A stretch of 64,000 bases of DNA from Verrucomicrobiota bacterium (GTDB taxonomy: Bacteria > Verrucomicrobiota > Verrucomicrobiia > Chthoniobacterales > Terrimicrobiaceae). The translations under genes and the position numbers were made by a program. The stretch is taken from NCBI GenBank assembly GCA_026398275.1, contig JAPLTF010000020.1:1-64000 (forward strand). Direction: 5' to 3'. Shown here piece after piece: positions 7,051-16,404 of this stretch (the first letter of the stretch is position 1; each line of letters opens with the position of its first letter). The notes below the pieces were generated by a model. That model made no database searches. It saw only the letters and a list, made by a program, of their open reading frames with translations, and had not been told where the DNA came from.

Positions 7051-10000
7051 TCAAGCGGGTTTTTCTCCGTATGGGGTTTCGTCCTCTTTAATACGAGGAT
7101 TGCGTTGATCCTCCAGCTTGAGCCGGTAGTGCTCGATCTTCACGATTGGCTGCCAATGCAGCCGCGCAGGGTCGCGAAGGATGTTGAGAGAGGGGTTCGG
7201 AGTGGCGCAGTGGAAGACGATGTAGAGCCAGTAGTCCTGCTTGAGACGCTCCGCTGTCTTGAATTCATTGGTGGTCAGGGCCACCTCGCCAATGTCGGCA
7301 CGGCCTTTGACTTCAACAAATCGGACGGAGGGCGCGGCATTTGGTTCGGCTGGATCAGCCTTGCGAGCAACCAGATCGAAGCCTCTGTTATCCGATTCGA
7401 CACTCTCAACGGTAAATCCCTCCGATTCGAGTGCCTTCGTTGCGATCTCGACCGCAGTCCGTTCCACTTCCTCATCACGCCGCATGGCACGTCCGGTGGG
7501 GGTATCGCGGTCCGGGTGCGGCAGAACCCAAGCGCGGCCCACATGGCGGATGTCCGTCACGGCACATTCCCGTTGGCGGGCGAGTTCGCTTCGACGGAGT
7601 TCCAGCCGGCGGTGGATTTCTTCGATCCGGTTCTCCGCCTGCTTAATCCGGCCCTCAAGACCGGACTCCTCGGAGCCGCTCTCACGCTGGGTGACGAGTT
7701 CGGCGAGGGTGCAGTTTTCGCGATTCAGAATCGTGTTGAGGCTGGTCTCGACGTGGCTCTCGACAATCCGCGTTTCGCGGAGGCGTTCTTTGCGGACATC
7801 TTCGAGAAAAGGCGTGAGGCTTCGCTCCAAGAGAATCGATTGGAGTTGGTCTTTTTGCGGGAGATGGGATCCGTCGGGCACCTGAACGGGATTTTCGGCG
7901 GGAACGATCTCATGGAAAATCGTGGGTGGGTGGATTGAGACGGTGCCCTCGATCTCAGTTTGAACGGCAAAAATGCGGCGGTTGAGGACATTCGCGCACC
8001 CGTCACGGATCGTCGCCGTGAAGACATCCAACTGGGCCGGGGTTTGGCGGTGGAGATCGTAGAAGACTGCTCCCCGTTCGAGGGCAGAGATCGTCTCCGA
8101 CTCGATTTCTGCGCGGATGGACTCGAAAAGCGGGTGGCCCGGAGTCACCCACTCGGAGGATGCGTCCTTTTTCAGCAGTTCCTTGTCGAAAATGACATCA
8201 AGGTATTCTCCCCCGAGCCGACCGAACCGGGGTTCCAATTGCTCTCCGCGAGTCAGGAGATGGCGGGGAATCCGACCGACGCGGTAAACATGGGAACGTC
8301 CGCGGCTGTTTGTCAGTTTGAGGCCCACATGCTCGGCAGCTTCCACAAAGAAATCCTCGATCACCTCGGGAACGAGCCGACGTTCTTTTGCCTCGGCTGT
8401 TTTGCCGATGATTGCGGAGAGGTTGAGTTCGCGCTTGGCAAGGCCCTCCAGCGTGGAATTGGTGATTTCTGAAAACCGGCGAATATCGATGTCGGTGACG
8501 ATGCGATCCAAGATGACCTGCTCGGTCTGGTTGCGGGCATACATGTCGCGCAGCATCCGCTCCAGGAGGTTCGAGGGGAACACATCACCCAGGACGTTGA
8601 ATATTTTCCCTGTCCGACCGGGATCGAGGTCGTCCTCAATGGCGGCAATGCGGTCAAAAAGCTTTTGAAGGACGCGTCCCTCCGCCGTGTTGGTCGCCAC
8701 AAAGTTGAATATGAGACAGTCCTTTTCCTGGCCATACCGGTGGATGCGGCCCATGCGTTGCTCCAGACGCATCGGATTCCACGGGATATCGTAGTTCACC
8801 ATCAACCAGCAGAACTGAAGGTTGATTCCTTCACCGGCAGCCTCGGTAGCCACCATGACCTGGCAGGATTCCTTGAACTCGCGCTCCGCGAAAATCCGAC
8901 TTCCGGGAGTATCCCGGTCACCGATCTTCATGCCTCCGTGAATGGTCGTGAGCGACAGCCCCCATTCCCGGAGCTTTCCAAGAGGGCGGCCATCGCGTCC
9001 GTCGCCTGCAAGGTAATCGAGCGTGTCCTTGTGCTCGGTGAAAATGAGGAGTTTCATTTTCGAGTCGGCAAAAATGCCGTGCTCGGTCAGAAGCTCCTTC
9101 AGAGAGGTCAACTTTGTCTCGGTGGATTTGGTTTCCAGTATCCTGGCTTGGTCGATCAACTTGCCCAACTCCTGAACCTCCGCCTTGAGGATAGCCGGGT
9201 CCGGGTTCAGAACGACTTCTTCCAATTGATCGATGATGGCCTGCTGCTGTTCTTCATCAAGATCATCGAAGCCCTCGGGTATGCGCCGGTTGATTTGATC
9301 ACGCCGGTAGCCGTCGGGGTCGGCGAGAATTTTTTCACGCCGGTCTTTCATTCGCTCCAGGGTGCGCCTTGCTGCGTAGAGGCTGGAGGCAAAACGCCGT
9401 TGAAGCATGGCCATCGTGAAGCCGACTGCCCGTGCCTGAGGTGAGTTTGCCTCGGCTGCACGGATCGACTGGTCTTGCACGAATCGGGTCAGGGCGTCGT
9501 AGAATTCCAGTTCGTCATCGGCGATCTCAAACTTTGCTGTTTTGACAATCCGTTTGGTGAAGAGGGATTTGACAAGGCCGGTATCGGGATCTGGAAACGA
9601 TACCAGCGCCTCTTTGACACGTCGCAGGTAGAATGGCGCATCACGGTTGACCATGGCCTGCTCCAAGCTGCTCACGTCACCGTAAACATCACGGTCGAGG
9701 AGTTTGAGAAACAGGGCGAAATTTTCCGGGTCGCCCTTGTGAGGGGTCGCCGTCATGAGCAAGAGATGATCCGTCATCTCCGACAGGTCTTTGCCCAGCT
9801 TGTAGGCAAGCGTCTCATGGTCTGAGCTGTATGCGCTCATTTTGTGGGCTTCGTCCACAATCACGAGATCCCAACGACTGCGGAGCAGGCTGTCGCGGGC
9901 GTCTTCGACGCGGGAAACCCACGAGACGGAGGCGATCACCTGATCATGCTCCTGCCAGGGGTTGGTGCCGTAATTCGCTCGCAGGATGTCCGAGCGAATC

Positions 10001-10533
10001 ACGGTGAACTGCTCGCGGAATTTGTCCTTCATCTCGCGCTGCCACTGGAACGTGAGATTTGCCGGGGTGACGATGAGGATGCGTTTGATCAGGCCGCGCG
10101 CCTTGAGTTCTTTGATCAGGAGTCCCGCCATGATCGTCTTCCCAGCTCCTGGATCATCAGCCAGGAGAAAACGAATCCGCGGCATTTTGAGAAAATACTC
10201 GTAGACCGCTTCGAGTTGGTGCGGCAGCGGGTCCACCCGCGCAATCGAGAGAGAAAAGTATGGGTCGTATTCGTAGGCCAAGCCAAGTCTCATGGCCTCG
10301 ATCCCAAGGCGGAACTTCCGTGCATCGCCATCGAATGGCTCCCGCTGGGGGTTCACTTCAAGGAGCGCAATCTGCTCGGCGTTCAAGATTGGCTGGTAGG
10401 TTTGATTGCTGTGCATCCCAGTCGCGATCAATTTGATCGAGGTGCCCATGGGAATCGCGGTAATCACCTGCACAGGCTCCGGGAAGAGCGCTCCCCGCAC
10501 GATGCTGTTTGGGACAAGCTGATCTGCTTTCAT
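7051..10533 (-). CDS. SNF2-family helicase with DUF3883-like C-terminus
   Basis: A protein of about 1160 residues. The open frame continues to 10719, but similarity starts at the Met at 10533 (KADQLVPNSIVRGALFPEP), so I use that start; no good Shine-Dalgarno site is visible. Walker A is DDPGAGKT near residue 126, followed by the DEAH box (VIVDEAHKM), a TATPH motif III and a helicase C lobe with ATEAAGEGINLQ and QRMGRIHRYGQ. The last part has VRFVEVKGRADIGEVALT and WLYIVF, the DUF3883 nuclease-like pattern with an E-V-K core. This architecture is common in defence loci, including the helicases that accompany DNA methylases (DISARM-like). It is the first gene of the minus-strand island and likely translocates on DNA using ATP. 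Confidence 0.85.
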   Translation of the reverse strand: MKADQLVPNSIVRGALFPEPVQVITAIPMGTSIKLIATGMHSNQTYQPILNAEQIALLEVNPQREPFDGDARKFRLGIEAMRLGLAYEYDPYFSLSIARVDPLPHQLEAVYEYFLKMPRIRFLLADDPGAGKTIMAGLLIKELKARGLIKRILIVTPANLTFQWQREMKDKFREQFTVIRSDILRANYGTNPWQEHDQVIASVSWVSRVEDARDSLLRSRWDLVIVDEAHKMSAYSSDHETLAYKLGKDLSEMTDHLLLMTATPHKGDPENFALFLKLLDRDVYGDVSSLEQAMVNRDAPFYLRRVKEALVSFPDPDTGLVKSLFTKRIVKTAKFEIADDELEFYDALTRFVQDQSIRAAEANSPQARAVGFTMAMLQRRFASSLYAARRTLERMKDRREKILADPDGYRRDQINRRIPEGFDDLDEEQQQAIIDQLEEVVLNPDPAILKAEVQELGKLIDQARILETKSTETKLTSLKELLTEHGIFADSKMKLLIFTEHKDTLDYLAGDGRDGRPLGKLREWGLSLTTIHGGMKIGDRDTPGSRIFAEREFKESCQVMVATEAAGEGINLQFCWLMVNYDIPWNPMRLEQRMGRIHRYGQEKDCLIFNFVATNTAEGRVLQKLFDRIAAIEDDLDPGRTGKIFNVLGDVFPSNLLERMLRDMYARNQTEQVILDRIVTDIDIRRFSEITNSTLEGLAKRELNLSAIIGKTAEAKERRLVPEVIEDFFVEAAEHVGLKLTNSRGRSHVYRVGRIPRHLLTRGEQLEPRFGRLGGEYLDVIFDKELLKKDASSEWVTPGHPLFESIRAEIESETISALERGAVFYDLHRQTPAQLDVFTATIRDGCANVLNRRIFAVQTEIEGTVSIHPPTIFHEIVPAENPVQVPDGSHLPQKDQLQSILLERSLTPFLEDVRKERLRETRIVESHVETSLNTILNRENCTLAELVTQRESGSEESGLEGRIKQAENRIEEIHRRLELRRSELARQRECAVTDIRHVGRAWVLPHPDRDTPTGRAMRRDEEVERTAVEIATKALESEGFTVESVESDNRGFDLVARKADPAEPNAAPSVRFVEVKGRADIGEVALTTNEFKTAERLKQDYWLYIVFHCATPNPSLNILRDPARLHWQPIVKIEHYRLKLEDQRNPRIKEDETPYGEKPA

Positions 10534-10798
10534 GTCAGGAGACACGTTTGCGCTATACGAAAATGCGCATTGCTTCGCGGTTGAAACATGCGGGCTATCT
10601 TCGATGCAATGGGAGATGAACGATGATGCCGCATGTGAGGGACCCCTCTGCGTAGCATTACTGTTGCCGTTTGGCGAGCAGGGATCGTAACGAGAGAAGC
10701 GTGTTTCACTCTCTCCCATATATCAGGCAAAATAGACAAAAGGTGTCCTACACCCGGGTTTCTGTATTTTTCCCGACACGGGACACACCTTGACAGAA

Positions 10799-12295
10799 TC
10801 AACCCAGCCCGAGCAGGGCCACGAGGTTGAGTCCGAACGCAAAGAGGAGCGCGCCGAGGAAGATGCAGACCGGCAGGGTGAGGACCCAGGCCAAGAGGAT
10901 GTTTCTCAGCGTGCCCATCTGGAGTCCGGATTTGTTCGCGGCCATGGTGCCGGCGACGCCGGAGGAGAGAACGTGGGTGGTGCTGACCGGGAGGCCGAAG
11001 CGGTCGGCGACGAGGATCGTGCACATGGCGACAAGCTCGGCGGCGCCGCCCTGCGCGTAAGTCAGGTGATCCTTGCCGATTTTTTCACCGACCGTGACCA
11101 CGATCCGCTTGTAGCCGATCATCGTGCCGAGCCCGAGCGCAAGGGCCACGGCGTATTTCACCCAGTCCGGGATGAAGTTGGTGAGATGCTCCCCGCTTTT
11201 CTGGAGCTCGGTGGCTTTCGCGAGATCGGGGGCTGTCAGAGCAGTGCCGGCCTTCTTCAGCTTGGCGATGGTTTTTGAAATGAGATAGAGATCCGAACGG
11301 ACCTTCCCCCGATCCCCGGCGGGCAGGGTTTCGAATGTCCTGGAGTCGACGAGCCTGCGGTAGACGTCGTGGCATTGATCCGAGAGGGCGGCAAACACCT
11401 TCGGAGAGAACGTCCCGGATGACTTGATGTAGTTGGTCAGCGCATCATCCGCCTCCATCTCGTTCAGTTCGATGCCTTCACCGGATTTTTCGAAGATGGC
11501 CCCAAGGGTTTTTGCGGATTCCGCCACTTGGGCAACCTTCGAGGGGTTGGCAGTCATCTTCAGTGCATAGGTGCCGGGCAGGATGCCGACCAGGATCAGC
11601 ACAATGAGCCCCATGCCTTTTTGTCCGTCATTCGAGCCGTGAGCGAAGCTGACGCCTGTGCACGTGATCATGAGAATCCCGCGAATCCACAGCGGCGGGG
11701 GAGTCTTGCCTTTCGGGGCCTTATAGAGCGAGGGGTTTTTGACAAGGGCTTTGCAGAGGAGGAGCAGCAGGCCTGCCGCGCAAAACCCGACGACCGGCGA
11801 GATCATCAGCCCGAGCCCCATATCCTGTGCCTTGGCCCAGTTGACCCCGTCCGTCATAGAATGCGATGGGCCCATCAACGAGTTGGCGAGACCGACGCCG
11901 ATGATCGAGCCGATGAGGGTGTGGGAACTGGAGGCCGGAAGGCCGAAATACCAGGTGCCGACATTCCAGAGAATGGCGGAAATCAGGAGGGAAAACACCA
12001 TCGCGAAACCCGAGGCGGACCCGATATTGAGAACGAGTTCCACGGGCAGGAGCGCCACGATGCCGAAGGCCACGAGGCCCGATGAGGTCAGGACGCCGAT
12101 CAGATTCCAGATGCCCGACCAGACGACCGCCGGGGTGGCTTTGAGCGTGTTGGTGTAGATGACGGTCGCGACGGCATTCGCCGTATCATGGAAGCCGTTG
12201 ACGAACTCGAAGCTCAGCGCCAAAAGGATCGCCAGAACGAGGAACACGTAGGTGATCAGCGTGGGGTCGGAATAGGCTGTGGCGGTCAAAAGCAT
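10799..12295 (-). CDS. pit: PiT-family inorganic phosphate transporter
   Basis: A 498-residue membrane protein of the PiT family, which couples phosphate uptake to a cation gradient. Both PiT signature repeats are visible: an N-terminal NGFHDTANAVATVIY block and a C-terminal ELVAMCTILVADRFGLPVST block, each in a half of several membrane helices. Between the halves lies a hydrophilic loop of roughly 130 residues (EKSGEGIELNEMEADDALTN onward), as in PitA-type proteins. The middle also has the GSNDGQKGMG motif. It is monocistronic, with flanks of about 190 and 265 bp. The flanking DNA near 10740-10795 holds an imperfect hairpin that may be its terminator. Confidence 0.93.
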   Translation of the reverse strand: MLLTATAYSDPTLITYVFLVLAILLALSFEFVNGFHDTANAVATVIYTNTLKATPAVVWSGIWNLIGVLTSSGLVAFGIVALLPVELVLNIGSASGFAMVFSLLISAILWNVGTWYFGLPASSSHTLIGSIIGVGLANSLMGPSHSMTDGVNWAKAQDMGLGLMISPVVGFCAAGLLLLLCKALVKNPSLYKAPKGKTPPPLWIRGILMITCTGVSFAHGSNDGQKGMGLIVLILVGILPGTYALKMTANPSKVAQVAESAKTLGAIFEKSGEGIELNEMEADDALTNYIKSSGTFSPKVFAALSDQCHDVYRRLVDSRTFETLPAGDRGKVRSDLYLISKTIAKLKKAGTALTAPDLAKATELQKSGEHLTNFIPDWVKYAVALALGLGTMIGYKRIVVTVGEKIGKDHLTYAQGGAAELVAMCTILVADRFGLPVSTTHVLSSGVAGTMAANKSGLQMGTLRNILLAWVLTLPVCIFLGALLFAFGLNLVALLGLG

Positions 12296-12487
12296 AGAGG
12301 CTCCCGCATGAGAACAACCGTAACGAGCGACTTCTGCAAGGATGGAAGATTCAAGCCCCCCTCAGAGGGCATGGCATTCGGGCAGGCTCTTGCCCCACGT
12401 CAAGGAAATGGCGCGGGGTGGCCGGAAAAAGGCGGAAACCCGCAGCGGCGCCACGAGCGCGACAATTCCGTGAACCCGCCGGCCGGC

Positions 12488-12865
12488 TCAGCGGTCGTTC
12501 GTGTCGCTGCCCTTGAATGTCTCGCTGAAGCTTTTCCCGACGTCCTTGAAGGCCTCGCCGATTCCCTGGATGGCCTTGGAGGCGCTGTTGATCGCCTGCG
12601 CCATCTTGGCCGCCTGAAAATCGGTGCGGAGGCTGACGGCCTGGCGGCGGAAGATGTCGGCCTGGGCGCGGTCGCCCTTGGCTTCGAGCTGCTCCACCTG
12701 GGCGTCGAGCTTGGCGAGCGACTGCTCGATTGCCGCCTGCTTCTCCGCATCGGGAGCCGCCTGATATGCGGAGAGCTGCTTGCGCGCGGAGTCAACCGTT
12801 CGCGAGGGAGAATCGCACCCGGCGAGGGCGAACAGGAGCGCCGCGGCCACGAGCAGGCGTTTCAT
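12488..12865 (-). CDS. Small predicted lipoprotein
   Basis: A 125-residue protein with a lipoprotein signal peptide: Lys-Arg start, hydrophobic core and lipobox LAGC, giving a mature N-terminal Cys18. The rest is almost entirely helical and charged, with heptad-like Leu/Ala spacing ([20 protein letters not shown]), so a coiled-coil in the periplasm or at a membrane is likely. The function is unknown. It overlaps the pgi stop by 4 bp and is therefore translated with pgi, although no functional link is evident. Confidence 0.75.
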   Translation of the reverse strand: MKRLLVAAALLFALAGCDSPSRTVDSARKQLSAYQAAPDAEKQAAIEQSLAKLDAQVEQLEAKGDRAQADIFRRQAVSLRTDFQAAKMAQAINSASKAIQGIGEAFKDVGKSFSETFKGSDTNDR

Positions 12866-14445
12866 GCGGAGAACGTGTCGAGAGCCGGCGAGCGGCCGTT
12901 TTCGATGCGGATGTTCGGACGGTTGGCGGCGAGGTGGCGGAGGATGTGAAAGACTTCCTCGGGGTCGGCCTCCACCGCCAGCGCGACCTGCTCGGAGGTC
13001 TGCGGCTTTCCGGCATTTTCCAGGAAAGCCACGACTTTGAGCTGGGTCTCGATGATTTTTGCGGCGGCTTTTTTTCCGGCCTCGACCCCCGGCTGGTGGT
13101 AGGCGTTGATGTTCACGAGCGAGCCGTAGAACCCGACCGCCCGCTCGTAGAGCGCGATGAGCGCGCCGAGCTGGAACGCGTTGAATTCCGGGATGCTAAC
13201 GGTGATCGATTCGCGGCCGTTCTCGTGGAGGGCGCTGCGGGTGCCGCGGAGGAAGCCCTGCAGAAAATCCCCGGCGGTGACGCCCGGCTCGACCTCGACC
13301 GGCGTCGAGAACGTGGCCTTGCGCGCCTCGATGAACGTCACGAAGAAATTGTTCACCCCGTCGCGGAGCTGCTGGACATAGGCGTGCTGGTCGGTCGAGC
13401 CCTTGTTCCCGTAAACCGCGATCCCCTGGTTGACGACATGGCCGTCGAGATCGAGCTCCTTGCCGAGCGATTCCATCACGAGCTGCTGGAGGTAGCGGCT
13501 GAAGAGGAGGAGGCGGTCCTTATAGGGAAGGATCACCATGTCCTTCAGCCCGCGCCCGCTGCCTGCGTGAAACCACATGAGCGCGAGGAGCATGGCGGCA
13601 TTTCTGCGGATGTCGTCGGTGCGGGTCTTCGCATCCATGGCGGCCGCGCCGTCGAGAAATTCATCGACCTCCAGCCCCTGAACCGCCATCGGGAGGAGCC
13701 CCACCGCGCTCATCACGGAAGTCCGCCCGCCGACCCAGTCCCACATCGGGAACCTGCGCAGCCAACCCTCGGCCACAGCGACCTTGTCGAGCTCGCTCCC
13801 GTCACCGGTCACGGCCACAAAGTTTTTTGCAAATCCGATCCCCGCCGCTTTGAAGGCGGACTGGGCGGCGAGCATGCCGTTGCGGGATTCCTTGGTTCCG
13901 CCGGATTTGGAAATCACGGCGACGAGCGTGGTGCCGAGGTTGCCGCCGATCTGGCCGAGAACTTTTACCATCCCGTCCGGATCGGTGTTGTCGAAGAAGT
14001 GCGGGCGGACCGGGTTTCCCGGGGTCCAGAGCGCGTCGGCGACCAGCTGTGGTCCGAGCGCGGATCCGCCGATGCCGACGACCAGAAGATCGGTGAACTT
14101 CGCGCCCGTGGCCGAAAGGATTTTTCCCGCGTGCAGGTCGGCCGCAAAATTCAGAATGGATTTTTTCGTGGAGTTGATCGCCTCGCGGATCTCCGGCGTG
14201 GGGGCGAGCCTGGCATCGCGGAGCCAGTAGTGCCCGACCATGCGCTTCTCATCCGGGTTGGCGATCGCCCCGGCCTCGAGCGCCTTCATCTGCTTGCAGG
14301 CCCGGTCGGCCACGAGCGCCATCCCGGTAAAAAAATCCTCTGGAAAGTTCATCCGGCTGATGTCCACAGAAATGCCGAGGTCATCGTAACTCAGGAAATA
14401 TTGCTGAAAGCGGCTCCAGAGTGAGGATTGGGAGATTGTGCTCAT
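12862..14445 (-). CDS. pgi: Glucose-6-phosphate isomerase
   Basis: A 527-residue enzyme interconverting glucose 6-phosphate and fructose 6-phosphate in glycolysis. Visible landmarks are [18 protein letters not shown] (sugar-phosphate loop), [15 protein letters not shown] and [17 protein letters not shown], plus the late [12 protein letters not shown] region containing the active-site His. I place the start at MSTISQSS (14445); an upstream in-frame Met at 14481 would run into the divergent tsaE gene. The C-terminal 40 residues form a small winged-helix-like tail ([20 protein letters not shown]) that is not part of the usual enzyme core. It is followed by the overlapping lipoprotein gene. Confidence 0.95.
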   Translation of the reverse strand: MSTISQSSLWSRFQQYFLSYDDLGISVDISRMNFPEDFFTGMALVADRACKQMKALEAGAIANPDEKRMVGHYWLRDARLAPTPEIREAINSTKKSILNFAADLHAGKILSATGAKFTDLLVVGIGGSALGPQLVADALWTPGNPVRPHFFDNTDPDGMVKVLGQIGGNLGTTLVAVISKSGGTKESRNGMLAAQSAFKAAGIGFAKNFVAVTGDGSELDKVAVAEGWLRRFPMWDWVGGRTSVMSAVGLLPMAVQGLEVDEFLDGAAAMDAKTRTDDIRRNAAMLLALMWFHAGSGRGLKDMVILPYKDRLLLFSRYLQQLVMESLGKELDLDGHVVNQGIAVYGNKGSTDQHAYVQQLRDGVNNFFVTFIEARKATFSTPVEVEPGVTAGDFLQGFLRGTRSALHENGRESITVSIPEFNAFQLGALIALYERAVGFYGSLVNINAYHQPGVEAGKKAAAKIIETQLKVVAFLENAGKPQTSEQVALAVEADPEEVFHILRHLAANRPNIRIENGRSPALDTFSA

Positions 14446-14474
14446 GCCCGTGAGCGAACTAGATTGGCGGCGGT

Positions 14475-14930
14475 ATGGCAAACCGAAATCCGATATGTGA
14501 CGGAATCTTTACAGCGCAAGGGGTTGTTTGCGCCTCCGGGGAGGAGACGCGCGCGCTGGGAAGGGCGCTGGCGGAGGCGATCGCGACCGATGCCACGCTC
14601 AGCCTGGAGGGACCGCTCGGGGCGGGGAAAACGTGTTTTGTGCAGGGCCTCGCCGAAGGGCTCGGGCTCGACCCCGCCATGGTCTCCAGCCCGACATTCA
14701 CCCTCGTTCATGAATATCCGGGCGGACGCCTGCCACTGATTCATTTCGACCTTTACCGCCTGAATTCCGAGGAGGAACTCGCCGGGCTGGGATACGAGGA
14801 CTATTTTCAGTCGCCGGGGATCCGCGCGATCGAGTGGGGCGACAAATTTCCAGCCGCCCTTCCGGCAGCAGCCTGGCAGATCCGCCTCTCCATCGAGGGG
14901 GAAACCCGGAGGGTCCGGGGGACGCGATGA
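14475..14930 (+). CDS. tsaE: tRNA t6A biosynthesis ATPase TsaE
   Basis: A 151-residue P-loop ATPase required, with TsaB, TsaC and TsaD, for threonylcarbamoyladenosine at position 37 of ANN-decoding tRNAs. The Walker A loop GPLGAGKT is near residue 45, followed by the family motif [11 protein letters not shown], the HFDLYRL Walker-B-like strand and the AIEWGDKFP motif. It ends in an ATGA overlap with tsaB, so the two are translationally coupled. It is divergent from pgi with about 30 bp between starts, so the promoters must overlap. Confidence 0.93.
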   Translation: MANRNPICDGIFTAQGVVCASGEETRALGRALAEAIATDATLSLEGPLGAGKTCFVQGLAEGLGLDPAMVSSPTFTLVHEYPGGRLPLIHFDLYRLNSEEELAGLGYEDYFQSPGIRAIEWGDKFPAALPAAAWQIRLSIEGETRRVRGTR

Positions 14931-15502
14931 ACGTGATCGCCATCGAATGCTCGTGCCGGCAGGGCAGCGTCGCCATCCTCGAAGATGGGACATTGGCGAA
15001 GCTGTGGAAATTTGAGAATCCTCGCGGACGCGGCACCGAGCTATTCACACATTTGGAATCCGCGCTCCGCGAGTGCGGCAATCCCAGCCTCGTCACAGTG
15101 GGTACCGGCCCGGGAAGTTACAATGGTCTGAGGACGTCGATCGCCGCAGCCTGGGGTGTTGCCAGGGCGCGCAGTGCTCAGCTCGCAGGAGTGCCGTCGC
15201 TCCTCGGATACGATGCGCCGGAATACTTCGTCGCCGGCGACGCGCGCGCCAATCAATGGTTCCTCGCACACGTCGAGAATGGAAAATTCCTGTCGCCGCC
15301 CACCCTCTATTCCCCGCAGGAGGTGCTGGGACTTCTCAAGCCGGGAACCCCCGTCTTCACAACCTCCGGGTTGGAGGATCTGCCGGATGCCACCGTCGCT
15401 GCCCCGTGCGCAGGGATTCTCGGCTTAAGGGACTTCGCAGAGGGACAGCCGGTGCCTGCCTATCTGAAGCCCCCCCATATCACGAAACCAAAATTCCGAT
15501 AA
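14927..15502 (+). CDS. tsaB: tRNA t6A biosynthesis protein TsaB
   Basis: A 191-residue ASKHA-fold protein, the partner and activator of TsaD. The start MNVIAIECS follows the tsaE stop in an ATGA overlap, and GTGPGSYNGLRTSIAAAWGV is the characteristic TsaB motif. The second domain is short, as in several non-enteric TsaB proteins. The gene pair tsaE-tsaB is a common arrangement. The stop is followed by a dispersed repeat rather than a gene. Confidence 0.9.
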   Translation: MNVIAIECSCRQGSVAILEDGTLAKLWKFENPRGRGTELFTHLESALRECGNPSLVTVGTGPGSYNGLRTSIAAAWGVARARSAQLAGVPSLLGYDAPEYFVAGDARANQWFLAHVENGKFLSPPTLYSPQEVLGLLKPGTPVFTTSGLEDLPDATVAAPCAGILGLRDFAEGQPVPAYLKPPHITKPKFR

Positions 15503-15504
15503 AC

Positions 15505-15658
15505 CCGAATGCGGATTATTGACCGCGAATAAAGCCAATGAACGCGAATATTATGAGGAAGATGGAAAAAGTTGGCCGTCTTTTCCTGCTGGAAGTCCTT
15601 CCCATTCGCGGGGATTCGTAATTTGCGGGCCTCTTCCGCCGTCTTCGGGATTTGATTC
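15505..15658. repeat. Dispersed 'CGCGAATAAAG' intergenic repeat, copy 1
   Basis: This gap contains GACCGCGAATAAAGCCAATG and CCATTCGCGGGGATTCGTAA followed by TTTGCGGGCCTCTT. The same blocks occur in reverse orientation at 31630-31765 (CATCCATTCGTGGGGATATG then ATTTGCGGGCCTCTT, and CATTCGCGGTCATTCGC). The element lies directly after the tsaB stop and before the stop of the convergent Nudix gene. Confidence 0.6.
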
Positions 15659-16270
15659 TCACCCAAGTTCCGCGAGACCTTCCAGTGCGATCTGGGACCA
15701 TGTCTCCAGCGAATCGCGGCGCGTGAGCAGTTCCTCCCGTGTGGCAAATCCTAGCTCGGCGATCGCTTTTTCTCCGGCCCTCACGTCGGCGGTTTCGAGA
15801 TCGACGATGTGGACGATTCCCAGATGAACCTTCCCGACCTCCGTCGAATCATCGTTGATCAGGGCCGCCGCCCGTTCGGTAAATCCGCCGCCGATCTGCA
15901 ACTCCTCGCGGATCTCGCGCTGCACCGCGTGGTGGTAGGCCGACTGGTCGAATGAAAAAAGGCTTTCGTCGGTGTCGTTGATGTGGCCGCCGATTCCGAC
16001 CGAGCCTTTCGCGACCAGTCGCTTTTCCCCGCTTTTTGCCCCGCGTGTGTAGTGGAGAATTTTGCCGCCGTGGCGGAAAATCGCGTAGGGAATCAGTTGC
16101 TTCAGCGAGGGGTCTTCCTCAGCGGATGATCGCGGAACAAAAAAATTGTTTTCCTTGAGCAAAAAGCTTTGCAGGTAGCGGTCCACCTCGTGGCAGAGCC
16201 CCTGAAAGCTTCCCAGCTGGTCGAAATGCGAGCGCTTGATCACCAGGATCTGTTCTTCTGTTTTGGCCAT
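15659..16270 (-). CDS. Nudix-domain protein
   Basis: A 203-residue protein with a recognisable Nudix box: GGHINDTDES then a helix with REIREELQIGG (pattern GX5EX7REUXEEXGU, with an insertion between the glycine and the RExxEE part). N-terminally it has an LVIKRSHFDQLGSFQG segment found in a group of predicted phosphoesterase-type Nudix proteins of about 200 residues. The start MAKTEEQ at 16270 is chosen because the frame upstream has no similarity. The substrate is unknown. It is divergent from the LacI-family gene. Confidence 0.75.
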   Translation of the reverse strand: MAKTEEQILVIKRSHFDQLGSFQGLCHEVDRYLQSFLLKENNFFVPRSSAEEDPSLKQLIPYAIFRHGGKILHYTRGAKSGEKRLVAKGSVGIGGHINDTDESLFSFDQSAYHHAVQREIREELQIGGGFTERAAALINDDSTEVGKVHLGIVHIVDLETADVRAGEKAIAELGFATREELLTRRDSLETWSQIALEGLAELG

Positions 16271-16404
16271 GGTGACGGGCACTCTGCACGGGCGGGAATC
16301 GCGATCAAAGAGAAAAACTCGCGATTTATGCAACGGGACGCAACAAGAGGCTTGCCGAGCAGTCAACATCGCATATGATGCCGTGCCATCAGGCGACCGC
16401 TGCT

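Noticed and set aside
263-10533. Calling the first island a DISARM system
   Set aside because: drmA, drmB and drmC equivalents are not seen; only a methylase and a helicase are similar in kind.
10534-10719. N-terminal extension of the helicase to 10719
   Set aside because: The extra 62 residues are low in similarity and lie in a leader; the normal start pattern begins at 10533.
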